Shown: in pieces, positions 22,201 through 30,021 of the stretch
How the letters are laid out: the number at the start of each line of letters is the position of its first letter
How positions within the stretch are numbered: position 1 is the first letter of the stretch
Origin: Procambarus clarkii
Taxonomy: Eukaryota; Arthropoda; Malacostraca; Decapoda; Cambaridae
Reading direction: 5' to 3'
DNA: 64,000 bases
Assembly: GCF_040958095.1 (NCBI RefSeq)
Contig: NC_091152.1
Span: 16,521,541 to 16,585,540, forward strand
The notes under the pieces: generated by a model
What the model saw: the letters and a program-made list of their open reading frames with translations, nothing else
What the model was told of the DNA's origin: nothing
The model's database searches: none
Made by a program: the position numbers and the translations under genes

Positions 22201-25200
22201 ACTTTATGTGACCCTTGTGGATTTGTTCGTTTGATGCATCACGCTATTGTGATTTCTGTGTGTAGTAATGTACTTATGTATTTTGTTTAGCTTGCTCAAA
22301 TGCTTCCAAATGCAATGAAAGTTGGATTCAGAGCAATGATGATATGATTCAATTCAATATAAATGATCAGAATAAGGTAATTTGCTAAATGAATCTGTTT
22401 TTACAGCCTGGCATTGAATATACCCTCACCTACTTTGACAATCCTGGAACCAGTTTACCGCAGAGTTTGACAAATTTTATTGCTGCCTCCGGTAAGTATT
22501 CACGTCCATGAATATGCCTGAGAGTTATACCGTCTCTCATGACGGAGACAGGGGAGATATTTTGTGGAATTTTGGTAGGTGGTCAATTCTAAGACAAAAA
22601 TGTTTAGGCTTCGGGTTTTCCTGAGAGGAGGGTGAAGGCGTGTACAGTATTCACCTAGTTGTGTTTGCGGGTTTTGAGCTTTGCTCTTTCGGCCTGCCTC
22701 TCAACTGTCAATCAACTACTAACTACTTTTTTTTTTTTTCCCCCACACCACACACACACCCCAGGAAGCAGCCCGTGACAGCTGACTAACTCCCAGATTC
22801 CTATTTACTGCTAGGTAACGGGCATTCAGGGTGAAAGAAACTTTGCCCATTTGTTTCTGCCTGGTGCGGGAATCGAACCCGCGCCACAGAATTACGAGTC
22901 TTGCACGCTATCCACCAGGCTACCAAGTCCCCTAGGTGTGAGCGAGTTGTTCTGCAGCAGGAATCGAAGCGGGGATCTTTTGGGTGTCGACTGACTGTGT
23001 TGGTCACTGGTTCATGTGTATTGTGGGTTAGGTTAATTTACATTATGCTGCTATACAGTTGTAATGGCATACCGCATTCTCCTGGTAATACCTTACCTTG
23101 TGTTATGCACTGATATTAACCCTTTAACTGCGCAACGCGCCTGCAGGCCCACGTCTGGGGTGCGCTACGTGCCTCCAGGTATTTGTATTTATCACGTTCC
23201 ATTCAAAATTCCCACGGCTACATGGGGTTCACATCAGCTTCCTCAGGGCTCTTGTAAACAGACGCCATCTTTAAAAAAAAATCATGGTCCACATTCCCGG
23301 GTGTGAGAGCCTCAGTAGTGAGTGAGCAACCAAGGCTGGCGCTTGCAGCATGAGCGCACAGCACTGCTGTTCAGCGTGTGACCACAGCATCGCCTAATAA
23401 TGTTAAAATATATATATAACTTGTATTATTTAGCCATGATAGTAATATGGAAGAGCCTGAGTGTGATAATGACTGGGTACAATGTTCAAATATCAGTGAT
23501 TCAATGCTGTTCACGATGTTCACAGCACTAGCCACAGCACCACAGCATTATTTCGTCCATCTAGGAGTCTTCAAATGACTTCTTAGGTTCCTTTTCAAAA
23601 TAAACTTGTGGTCAATTATTCATTTACAGGAATTAGTGACCAGGATTGTGGTTATAATTAGCGTTGTGCGTAGTATTGTGGAAGGAGGAATTTTGGTGAG
23701 GAAGGGAGAAAATTGAGGTAGCCTCACTATGTGGCAGCCACTCTTGTTTTGCTGACCATACTAGCTTTGTGGTTCGCTATGGGGAACACACATGTACATG
23801 GGTATATACAGTGTGTGTGTGTGTATATAGTGTAATAACAGCAACAGGAGTGAGTGGAGCTATTTTGGTGAGAGAGGTGACGTCGTAATCATAGCGTCGT
23901 CTGCTGGCTGTTGTGTGATTTGTCATGCAGTGTATGGTGGCCACTGTACTGTTTGGACACAATACCGGCTTACTTGCATAGTTCTGGTAAATAAAACATG
24001 TGTAAATAGTGTAATAAAAACAATAACAGTATGGTGGGAGGAGCAATGTTGGTGAATAAGATGTTGGAGTGAGGGAGGGCTGTCTGGGTGTGGCTGCTCA
24101 CACTCGCGATGTTCTGAATGTGTTGATGGTAAATGTATATAGTGTGTGACAGTGTATAGTGTGTACATGTGTTGTCAATATACATAAATGAACATGAAAC
24201 ATTGGTGTGAATAACTGTATGATGGGAGGAGCAATGTTGGCGAATACAATGTTGGAGGAGTGAGGGAGGGCTGGCTGGGTGTGGCTGCTCACACTCGTGG
24301 TGTTCTGAATGGTGAATGTATATAGTGTGTGAGTGTATAGTCTGTAAATAGATTGTATATATACATAAATTAGCTTGATACATGGTAAATATGTGCAACA
24401 TATGTGTACACGAAGTGTCATGCACATAACAAAGTGTCCTCGGACAGTACGGATGTTTTACTGCCATAATATAGTGTACGTGTTCATTATACACAGGATT
24501 AGCACATAAAAACAAATAAAATGTATTTGGAACTGTGCGCAAAAAAATGAACAAAAATATATTCGCGGCAACTCGCGCGCCCCGCCCCGGGCACCCTACT
24601 GGCCCCGGGAGCATACGTCACGGGCAAACGGGTAATGATGACGTCACGCGCCAACTTACGGGCCCCATAGCAGCCAAAGTAAGTACAATTTTGAGAAATT
24701 TTTTGACATACCCATACTGAGGGAAGGGTTTTTGACACTTTAAAAAAACAAAAGAATTTTTTCAAGATAATTTATTTCCTGCGCACAGGGGGGTGTCATA
24801 TATGGCGGCGGCGCAGTTAAAGGGTTAATGTTAAATAATTCACTTCATTTGTGTATGGTGGTATCATTGCTTATTTTATGGTTTTCTGGTCAGCATGCCC
24901 GAGTTCAGTACCAATGTACCCAACTGTGGTTTAGTTATGTAAGCCTATACCACTTCACTCATGATTCAGGTACCTTGCCTAGGAATGTGTGTGCTTTCAC
25001 ACAGAAAATACAGGGGGCATTATATTCACACAGGTTATCTTGAGGTTATCTTGAGATGATTTCGGGGCTTTAGTGTCCCCGCGGCCCGGTCCTCGACCAG
25101 GCCTCCACCCCCAGGAAGCAGCCCGTGACAGCTGACTAACACCCAGGTACCTATTTTACTGCTAGGTAACAGGGGCATAGGGGTGAAAGAAACTCTGCCC

Positions 25201-27449
25201 ATTGTTTCTCGCCGGCGTCTGGGATCGAACCCAGGACCACAGGATCACAAGTGCAGTGTGCTGTCCGCTCAGCTGACCGGCTCCCCTTTATGTACAAGTC
25301 CCCCATATGTACAAGTTATGAAGCTCCTGAACAGTTAGGTTTGTGCCTATTTATTTCTGGGCTCAGTGTAAGGAGTCTAAGAGTCTTTATCTTGGGAATG
25401 GCACCCTCGTCATTTATTTTTCTTTCTTTGTTTAATCTTTAATGAATTATTGACCACTTACTATGTCTAGCATAAACTGATTAAAAAGTCGGTACCATTT
25501 TAATTTATGTAAGGACAAATTGTAACAGCATTTTGGATAAGCTTAAAAATCAAATTAATAATATTTATAAGGCAGTTCAAATGGTTTTAGGGTTTTGTAA
25601 TACAGTATAATAGTCTTGTTTGCACCTGTAATCTTTTATTATTGTTTTTTTGAGGGGAAGAGGAAGCTTTACTTGCCAAATATATGCCTTTATTGTATTA
25701 GTATCTGAACATTTAATGGTATATATATCACTTGCAGGGTTTCCAAACTTCTTAAGAAAGATTCATCGAGTTGCTCTGAGTCTTCAGGCAATACACGAAA
25801 AAGGAGAAGATGTTTACGTAAGTCTCCCAAAGGAGCTAAGGTATCCTACGACAGAAATTGAAGGACAGATTGACGAAGAGCCGGCAGAACCTATTTTCCC
25901 TGAAAGTAAAGACAGGGAAGTATCTGTCGCTGGTACACTTGATGTTGGTGCACAGTTTGAAGCTAACGATGAAGCACCAGAATGTAAATTAGCAGAAGCA
26001 CAAAAGAGCAGTTTAGTGCGGAAAGTCTCGGATGTGATGTCGGTCCTTGATCTAAATAAGGCTGAAGAATCCTCGGTGAATCCAACAAGTGAGAAATATG
26101 GGGAAAAATGTTTGCCCGGTACTCGAGAAGTCTGCGATAGCGAACACTCGGAGATCCCCTCGGAAGAATTGGCTGGGATGACACCGGTGACGCGTACTGA
26201 CCACAAACACGAGTCTGTGCCTATCCTCCACAACCAGGCTGCTGAAAGTGATATTTCTGCTATTAGAGACGGTGCTGTTTCAGTGCGTGACGGATGTCGG
26301 GACAATCCAAATACATCTTCGTCCGATAGAGTTCTTCATGTACAAGTAGGCGGAAAACATGTTGCAGTGGATTTGTTAGAGGGAATGGAAGTAGTTGCAC
26401 CTGATTTGGAAAGTAAGACTCTATTACTGAGGAAAATTGAGAAAATGAATGAAGATTTGTATTATAATTTTGAAAAAAAGGTCCCGGTCATTGCAAAGTT
26501 AGTGTATAAAATGAAGTCATTTCAGGAACATGCCTTAAAGAAAAAAGAAAGATCTATTAGGAAGATGGAGGAATTGTCACAAAAGGGTCATTATGATCAT
26601 TGTGGGACAGATGAAAAGACACTCAAATATCTTGAAGTCCTTTTCCAAGCCATGAGAGATGTTCTGCAGGCTAACAAAGATATCCGGACTGGTAAAAGCT
26701 TAATGAAAGTTCATGAGGACATTCATGAAAAGGTTACAAATAAGGAGAATTCATCAGCCGATGCATCTTCAGACTCGTCTTCTACAGCATCACAACACAC
26801 GGATAATTCGAGACATAGTGAGAGTCACACAACAAATTCCACTTCACCAACGAGTGACCAAAACATACAGTTATCAACAGACGAGAGAAAACAAAAGCCG
26901 AGTAAAACTACTGAAAATCTGAAACCTCCAGATGGTCCTCCTCCAGCATGTGCTTCACGTGTCCAGCAATTTCCGGCATGCACAGAATCGTCTTCGGGCG
27001 AGAGAGCTTACAGTAACGCCGAATATTGTGAGGCCCGTGAAAATACGCCGGAAGACATGACTTGGTGGGCTTCGTGGATGTATGTTCCCAGTATTTCAGG
27101 TTGGTGGGGAACTAGTAATGTGCAAAGCTCACGTGAGAGTGAAGACTTGGGAAACAGTGGTGATCACGGCACAATCAATCCGCACGATAATTCTAGCTCG
27201 GAATCATTTATGTCAAAAGCTTGGTATGTTATTGGTCTTGGTTGGCTCTTTCACTCTGACACAAAATTAAATGCTGGTGATACTGATAACCAGGGAGGTA
27301 AACTGCACATGCAAGCTGATGAGAGCTGTGTCAGTAAACATGACTGTGATAATGACTGTGCTGGAAGCTCAACGTGGTACTGGTACCCAGTGACCAGTGC
27401 ATCTCGTGTTTATGCGTGGGTATTTAGCACTTCCAAGGCTAATGCATAG
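7124..27449 (+). CDS. STARD7: StAR-related lipid transfer protein 7 (STARD7-like), nine coding exons
   Basis: Exons are 7124-7295, 8776-8972, 11012-11142, 14971-15061, 18647-18800, 20377-20537, 21216-21398, 22407-22491 and 25738-27449. All introns are GT-AG and all phases agree, giving 961 residues. Known STARD7 proteins move phosphatidylcholine to mitochondria. Residues 1-57 are arginine-rich with no acidic residue, like a mitochondrial presequence. Residues 90-167 match the STARD7 N-terminal helical/membrane segment. About 220-415 form the START domain (VYGTYDDVS, DYIYKRRFSVNQE, LTYFDNPGTSLP). Residues 416-961 are a tail far longer than in vertebrate STARD7, which from memory ends some 60 residues after the domain. 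The start is the first ATG in frame with the conserved exon 2. The family call rests on remembered similarity. Confidence 0.9.
7326..7955. repeat. Minisatellite, 28-bp unit, in STARD7 intron 1
   Basis: About 22 tandem copies of GTCTGCCACTTGAGCACTGG plus CTCACTGT, nearly identical, begin 30 bp after the exon 1 donor. The high identity implies recent expansion or ongoing homogenisation. Confidence 0.93.
8216..8436. mobile_element. Foldback retroposon with 16-bp target duplications
   Basis: The direct repeats TGTGGGATATATGTAG at 8216-8231 and 8421-8436 flank an element whose 8231-8381 part is a long inverted repeat (arms of about 67-70 bp). The 3' part is CATACTTCAGCCACGTTATT and following. A half copy without the left arm is at 19195-19310. 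Long duplications suggest target-primed insertion. I know no name for it with certainty. Confidence 0.8.
8437..8775. other. STARD7 intron 1, right part, no feature
   Basis: AT-rich intron sequence ending in the exon 2 acceptor. Nothing else was recognised. Confidence 0.4.
8776..8972 (+). CDS. STARD7: STARD7 exon 2
   Basis: It follows a TTTTCAG acceptor and ends GAAGAG|GTGAGA (phase 0), encoding residues 58-123. LLRIIVRQCEVHTAQKFRRG and LYTVYSRMWGEE align with the N-terminal part of known STARD7 (a QC...RRxxQ...LY.R pattern). The joining codon with exon 1 is TGC. Confidence 0.8.
8973..10018. other. STARD7 intron 2, left part, no feature
   Basis: No family is recognised. Short frames here have no homology I can name. 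Confidence 0.4.
10019..10163. repeat. Three tandem copies of a 48-bp unit
   Basis: ACTCGTGGGGCTTCAGAGGC with GGTGTGATCC and GGTCAGT recurs at a 48-bp period (10021, 10069, 10117). It is in STARD7 intron 2. Confidence 0.8.
10601..10828 (+). mobile_element. tRNA-derived SINE (family S)
   Basis: The tRNA-like head has an A-box-like GGTCGAGCGGACAG and B box GGTTCGATCCC, then a body with AGAGTTTCTTTCACCC, GTTACCTAGCAGTAAAATAG and GTCAGCTGTCACGGGCTGC, and a 3' end CTCAAGATA. Related copies are at 16195, 17257, 25033 (minus) and 60391. This one lies in STARD7 intron 2 and lacks part of the 3' end. Confidence 0.9.
11012..11142 (+). CDS. STARD7: STARD7 exon 3: putative membrane segment
   Basis: It encodes residues 124-167, starting AARTMLANFRRILLSRGRHM and ending SKEKISNESLQ, phase 2. 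It aligns with the vertebrate segment holding the short hydrophobic stretch reported to be cleaved by the rhomboid protease PARL. Here the hydrophobic run is MLLSAVCFTNFNW. Cleavage in this protein is inferred only. Confidence 0.85.
11143..12004. other. STARD7 intron 3, left part, no feature
   Basis: AT-rich intronic DNA. No repeat or gene was recognised. Confidence 0.4.
12005..12075 (+). repeat. SINE family S 3' fragment
   Basis: GAGGCCTGGTCGACGACCGG, GCGGGGACACTAAGCCCCG and CTCAAGGTAACC match the 3' third of the family S SINEs. The tRNA-like head is missing. Confidence 0.75.
12590..12660 (-). repeat. tRNA-like repeat fragment (family T)
   Basis: CAAATCCACAAGGGCCGTGA and the B-box complement GGATTCGAACC recur at 22105 and 36474. 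It is a tRNA-derived SINE fragment on the minus strand. Confidence 0.65.
12940..13966 (-). mobile_element. Internally deleted Tigger/pogo-type DNA transposon
   Basis: Terminal inverted repeats CAGGGGTATCTTGGTTTACG (left) and its relative CAGTGGTACCTCGGTTTACG (right, complemented) are flanked by TA duplications at 12938-12939 and 13967-13968. Inside, on the minus strand, are the transposase start (MGPKKASGKVQGKKSHVRMP, EEKQEIIRKHENRTRVVELA) and an end part (EELQSFAEKNHPDKALAGRG, INDNVMSHYRQVLQRRE). The DDE core is absent, so it is non-autonomous. It lies in STARD7 intron 3, antisense to the gene. Confidence 0.87.
13517..13690 (-). pseudogene. Tigger transposase N-terminal HTH remnant
   Basis: The frame starts at the ATG near 13690. 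It reads a basic N-terminus and a psq-type helix-turn-helix (RMPIEEKQEIIRKHENRTRV, VELARQYNKSS) of the CENP-B/pogo family, which would bind the element ends. After QYNKSS it jumps to EEEAVED and stops, which marks the internal deletion. Confidence 0.8.
14528..14645 (-). repeat. 3' tail fragment of CR1-like LINE family B
   Basis: TACTCACCTAGTTCTCACC and GGGGTTGAGCTCTGGCTCTT match the 3' end of the LINE at 40235-43025. The copy is heavily 5'-truncated. Confidence 0.8.
14971..15061 (+). CDS. STARD7: STARD7 exon 4: linker with cysteines
   Basis: The first G completes an arginine codon, then AVNDLDSVENLCKATVECEM follows, ending at GACCAACAG... with CAG|GTAATG, phase 0. It corresponds to the acidic/helical linker before START but carries three cysteines (179, 185, 188) that I do not recall in vertebrate proteins. 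Confidence 0.8.
15160..15512 (+). pseudogene. LINE RT C-terminal fragment
   Basis: The plus-strand frame has GTIGEHCINIRGPRLFNVLP and VDIFKRKLDSFLQGVPDQ, then NSLVDQTLTSQVWPRAGL. Such sequences end the RT of several arthropod LINEs. It starts about 100 bp after STARD7 exon 4 and is intronic. Confidence 0.6.
15793..16048. mobile_element. Palindromic MITE (family M), copy 1
   Basis: The ends GGGGCCAGATTCACGAAGCA and, complemented, GGGACCAGATTCACGAAGCA form long inverted repeats, and the two halves are complementary almost throughout. A second copy is at 29560. No coding capacity; the flanking target duplication is not clear. Confidence 0.82.
16195..16447 (+). mobile_element. tRNA-derived SINE (family S)
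   Basis: Full-length-looking copy with head GGTGGCTGAGCGGACAGAAC, B box GGTTCGATCCC and 3' end AATCATCTCAAGATAACCTC. It lies in STARD7 intron 4, sense to the gene. Confidence 0.9.
17257..17503 (+). mobile_element. tRNA-derived SINE (family S)
   Basis: Full copy: head CCGGTCGGCCGAGCGGACAG, B box GGTTCGATCCC and 3' end AATCATCTCAAGATAACCTC. It is about 800 bp from the previous copy in the same orientation. Confidence 0.92.
17504..18393. other. STARD7 intron 4, no feature
   Basis: No recognisable repeat family or gene. Confidence 0.4.
18394..18440. repeat. Perfect 22-bp-stem hairpin in STARD7 intron 4
   Basis: AGGTGATTGGGTTGAAGTAA plus CC, then TGG, then the exact reverse complement, followed by TTTTT. 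The stem is shorter and the loop tighter than in usual animal pre-miRNAs. Function is unknown. Confidence 0.85.
18647..18800 (+). CDS. STARD7: STARD7 exon 5: linker and start of START domain
   Basis: It encodes residues 198-248 plus one base. Three more linker cysteines (204, 206, 216) come first. DSWEPFIEREDHIVWRQRH then begins the START domain, matching the W...W(R) pattern of STARD7. The donor is AAAG|GTAATT, phase 1. Confidence 0.88.
18801..19194. other. STARD7 intron 5, old repeat-like DNA
   Basis: A stretch at 18890-19080 (GAGCCAGGACCAGACTTTGA) loosely resembles 29370-29470 and may be an old dispersed repeat. No gene is seen. Confidence 0.35.
19195..19312 (+). repeat. Half copy of the foldback retroposon
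   Basis: From ATCGACTTGAGAATGGCCCA through the 3' part it matches the right half of 8310-8420. The left arm is absent. Confidence 0.85.
19690..19960 (-). pseudogene. CR1-like LINE RT C-terminal fragment
   Basis: The minus-strand frame has VLRPKLEYEAVEWLPYLKKH and KLEKMQRYATKWLPKLK, cognate to the VRPVLEYAASSWSPHLKKH region of the LINE at 43.3-48.2 kb, with degeneration. Confidence 0.7.
19929..20165 (-). repeat. LINE 3' tails separated by (TG)n
   Basis: A (TG)n run (about 19930-19950) is followed by a family A LINE tail (ATCGAGCATTGACTCTTGGA, 19951-20075), a second (TG)n run (20077-20097) and another degenerate tail (GCAGGATCGAGCTCTAGCTC). The same order occurs at 38.8-48.7 kb. Confidence 0.75.
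20377..20537 (+). CDS. STARD7: STARD7 exon 6: START domain
   Basis: It encodes residues 249-302: VYGTYDDVSLGAFMEVHLNT, KFRSEWDDTALQLRV and LIYWLVKFP. These match the VFGTYTDV, EYRKKWD and LHWVTHFP boxes of STARD7. Phase 0 at the donor CCT|GTAAGT. Confidence 0.92.
20538..21215. other. STARD7 intron 6, no feature
   Basis: AT-rich intron with no recognised element. Confidence 0.45.
21216..21398 (+). CDS. STARD7: STARD7 exon 7: START domain
   Basis: It encodes residues 303-363 with NRDYIYKRRFSVNQEKKEVV and VNEYWSTMVIRAHEDIHK, matching the strongly conserved SRDYVYVRR and MVIRPH boxes. Both ends are phase 0. Confidence 0.93.
21535..21595 (+). repeat. LINE 3'-end scrap
   Basis: GCCTCATATGGGGGCCAATA and TTCTTATGTTCTT match the 3' end at 3805-3865. 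Confidence 0.7.
21596..22104. other. STARD7 intron 7, no feature
   Basis: A/G-rich intronic DNA without a recognised element. Confidence 0.4.
22105..22262 (-). repeat. tRNA-like repeat (family T)
   Basis: CAAATCCACAAGGGCCGTGA and GGATTCGAACC are shared with 12590 and 36474. This copy also carries a complementary second part (GACCCTTGTGGATTTGTTCG), making it partly self-complementary. Confidence 0.7.
22407..22491 (+). CDS. STARD7: STARD7 exon 8: START domain
   Basis: It encodes residues 364-391 plus one base, PGIEYTLTYFDNPGTSLPQS then LTNFIAAS. It matches the LLTYSDNPQT box that lines the STARD7 lipid pocket. Donor G|GTAAGT, phase 1. Confidence 0.92.
22648..22936 (-). mobile_element. tRNA-derived SINE with a LINE-derived 3' tail (family D)
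   Basis: On the minus strand: tRNA-like head (GGTAGCCTGGTGGATAGCG, B box GGTTCGATTCCC), a body shared with family S, an A-rich spacer, then AGTTGATTGACAGTTGAGAG to AACACAACTAGGTGAATA. The last part is the 3' end of LINE family B. A second copy is at 48355-48681. It lies in STARD7 intron 8. Confidence 0.88.
23120..24824. mobile_element. piggyBac-like element, non-autonomous
   Basis: The ends CCCTTTAACTGCGC and GCGCAGTTAAAGGG are perfect 14-bp inverted repeats flanked by TTAA at 23116-23119 and 24825-24828, the hallmark target of piggyBac transposons. A short frame near 23450 begins MEEPECDNDWVQ but closes quickly; no transposase core was found. Internally, segments near 24010-24130 and 24200-24310 are duplicated. 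It lies in STARD7 intron 8. Confidence 0.85.
25033..25286 (-). mobile_element. tRNA-derived SINE (family S)
   Basis: The full copy is inverted: 3' end GGTTATCTTGAGATGATTTC at the left, tRNA-like head with GGGATCGAACCC at the right. It is in STARD7 intron 8. Confidence 0.92.
25738..27449 (+). CDS. STARD7: STARD7 exon 9: end of START domain and very long C-terminal tail
   Basis: It is one uninterrupted exon of 1712 bp. GFPNFLRKIHRVALSLQAIH finishes START (human-like GMPDFLEKLH). The tail has an acidic region, a charged predicted helix (about residues 616-674, with MNEDLYYNFEKKVPVIAKLV and ALKKKERSIRKMEEL), a Ser/Thr-rich stretch, and three Trp-rich boxes: WWASWMYVPSISGWWG (about 834), AWYVIGLGWLF (about 886) and TWYWYPVTSASRVYAW (about 937). 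The stop is TAG at 27447. I recognise no domain in the tail. An alternative shorter 3' exon cannot be excluded. Confidence 0.82.
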
Positions 27450-27825
27450 ACTCTGTAAATCTACTATACAATGTGAAAGCATCAATATCCACAAAAAGGT
27501 ACAAGAAGCTGTTATTTTTTTGACTAGGAGTTGTGAGGTAAAGACTATTTAGGGATCTTGGGACTTGGAAGTTTTTATAAATGTTCAGTAATTATTATTT
27601 ATGGGTTTGATGAATCTTTTAAAATGTACACAAGCCTTGCTCTCATTTTAATACCTAAGAAGTTTCTCATTAAAGGTATGACTCTGGCATTTTAATTAAA
27701 ATTGTATTTTAATAAGGTGAATCAAGTGCAGTTTTTCAAAAAATATATATATATTTAAGAAATAATTACATAGTAAAGGGGGAATTACATAATTCATTAC
27801 ATTTAATGCTTGATTTCTTGGTGGG
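27450..27825 (+). promoter_or_regulatory. STARD7 3' UTR with candidate polyadenylation signals
   Basis: ATTAAA occurs at 27669-27674 and 27695-27700, about 220-250 bp after the stop. No canonical AATAAA is seen nearby. The cleavage site cannot be placed from sequence alone. Confidence 0.4.
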
Positions 27826-28035
27826 ACCCCGTTGGAGGTCCCATGTGAGCCCCGTTGGAGGTCCCATGTGAGCCCCTAGCGTGCTCACATGGGTCTCTCT
27901 TGGTGGTCCCATGTGAGCCCCTAGGATGCTCATATGGGTCTCTCTTGGAGGTCCCATGTGAGCCCCTAGCATGCTCACATGGGTCTCTCTTGGTGGGACC
28001 CCTTGGCTGCTTCCCCCTAGCGTGCTCACATGAGG
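27826..28035. repeat. Minisatellite, 45-bp unit
   Basis: GGTCCCATGTGAGCCCCTAG followed by TGCTCACATGGGTCTCTCTT recurs about four times with truncated ends. Each unit contains the near-inverted pair CCATGTGAGC/GCTCACATGG. It lies about 380 bp after the STARD7 stop. Confidence 0.85.
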
Positions 28036-29559
28036 GCTCTCAATAGAGGAGACCAGCGTTTCTGAAGACCACAACTAAATTGCCATGTTTCAGTGTGTTG
28101 TGTAGCAAAGTGTATCTCAACTGGAACTCCAATTATGAACTTTCAGCATTAAAACTTCAATTTTATCTATTCAATTTTGTTTTGTCTATGTTCTATTCGT
28201 TCTATCCTTGACAGGTTGCCACATAGTCTACTTCAGATATTTCTTATGCTTTCAAGGTTTCATTGAGGATTCTCACGAATACTCTGTGAAAACACATTAA
28301 AGAAGTTGACATAGGCTTGGATGTCACCAAAGTAAAAGTTGTTTGTTGGTGATTTGTTTTGAGAAATAGGTTTATGTGAAGAGAGAGAGGATTGTCCTCC
28401 AGTAAAAAAAAAAAAACCTAGAGAAGAAATCCAAAAAAGACAGTAAAAGTATTGCAAGAATGACAAAAATAGGGAAACTTCTTTAATCAAAGGACAACAT
28501 TGAGATGTAGAAAACTGAGCAGACCACTTAGTGCAGCTAGTGAGAGCACACCCAAGAAACCATTAATGGGGATTTGGGTGCCAACTCTTACTTCCTGACA
28601 ATTGAGCTTCCATACTGTAGCCCGAGGCCAATGAGCCTTCATACTACTATTAATTTAACACTTTCCCTCCCTGATGTTGCATAATGCGTAAAAAAATCAA
28701 AACGCCCAGAGTTCCTGATGACGCAAACGTCGTCACGCCAACATTTGTGCAATGTCTTATTGTTAAGTATAAGCATTGTGAGTGAATGAGTTTAACATTG
28801 GGTTGTGAGCTCACCAGGAATACTCGGCCAACCTTCCGGTGCAATTTAGGTGCCCTGCCAGGCCAGCGGAAGTGTTTTAACACTTCTGGGTGTGGGGGGG
28901 GGGGGGGGTTGGTTTTCGTGACCCAGCTAGTTGAGAACCTCACTCTGCAATGTGTAATTTATTTTTATTTGCAAAAAAAGTATTTATAGATTAGCACACT
29001 GATTTTGTTATTAAAATGTTTTGAATTTAATGTTCTTGAGTATAGGCACAAAATGACAGTAGATAATCGGGTGTACAAGTCAATGCTGAGTTTACAAAAG
29101 GTTCTAAACATTTCCACACTGCTGTTATTTATGGTAATTTGTTTTCTCCAAATGATTAATCTATATTGCTGTAGAAATAATTAAATTTAATAATGTTTAT
29201 TAAAATCACACTAAACATTGGAAATTATGTGTGGTTTATGCACAGAACCATCTGCTGTAAGGCGTAACAAGCTAAAATGTTTATGCAACGCTCATTTCTG
29301 GAAGGAACACTTCAGTAGCTCCCTGAGATAAGCTATAGTACGTACCACCAAGTCTTCGAGACCCCATCCGCCACCTCTCGGGAGCCAGGACCAGAATCTG
29401 GCTCGCTACGATATGAGAGAACGGGAAATCCAAGATCAACTAACAAAACTTTGGGAAAACTATCAGAAACGAGAGGTACAGCTAAATAAAGTAATTGCTT
29501 GGAGATTGATCATTCTAGGTAAACAAGGTAAACGATCATTGCCAAGGGGTAAATATCCT
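28036..29559. other. Intergenic, no gene seen
   Basis: AT-rich DNA with a G11-type homopolymer near 28890. No gene or known repeat was recognised. Confidence 0.4.
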
Positions 29560-29821
29560 GGACCCGGATTCACAAAGTAGTTACGCAAGTACTTACGAAC
29601 GTGTACACATCTTTCCTCAATCTTTGACGGCTTTGGTTACATTTATTAAACAGTTTATAAGCATGAAAACTTCTCAATCAACTGTTGTTATTGTTATAAA
29701 CAGCCTCCTGGTGCTTTGGAGCTCATTAACTGTTTAATAATTGTAAACAAAGCTGCCAAAAATTGAGAAAAGATGGACAGGTTTGTAAGTGCTTGCGTAA
29801 CTGCTTCGTGAATCTGGCCCC
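29560..29821. mobile_element. Palindromic MITE (family M), copy 2
   Basis: It is related to 15793-16048 in inverted-repeat ends and internal sequence (GTTACGCAAGTACTTACGAA). The two copies differ by scattered substitutions. Confidence 0.82.
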
Positions 29822-30021
29822 TGATTGTGATGCACCTGTCTATCACCAGAGGGCAGTTCAGGTCAGCTGAAGTCTCTTCCAGCCTGCCACATCAATCTGA
29901 AGCTTCCCATATAAAATTCCAAACCTCCCTTCCCCCATAGGGTAGAATGAACCAGAGCAGGGATGGGGAGCTACATGGCCCCAACAGAAATGGGAAGTTC
30001 ATTACATTTGATGCTTGATTT

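Noticed and set aside
23777..24614. Minus-strand frames rich in His/Tyr/Ile inside the piggyBac-like element
   Set aside because: They run over duplicated low-complexity sequence and show no transposase motifs.
25814..26305. Minus-strand frame of 163 codons opposite STARD7 exon 9
   Set aside because: It is a shadow of the real exon, with no recognisable domain.
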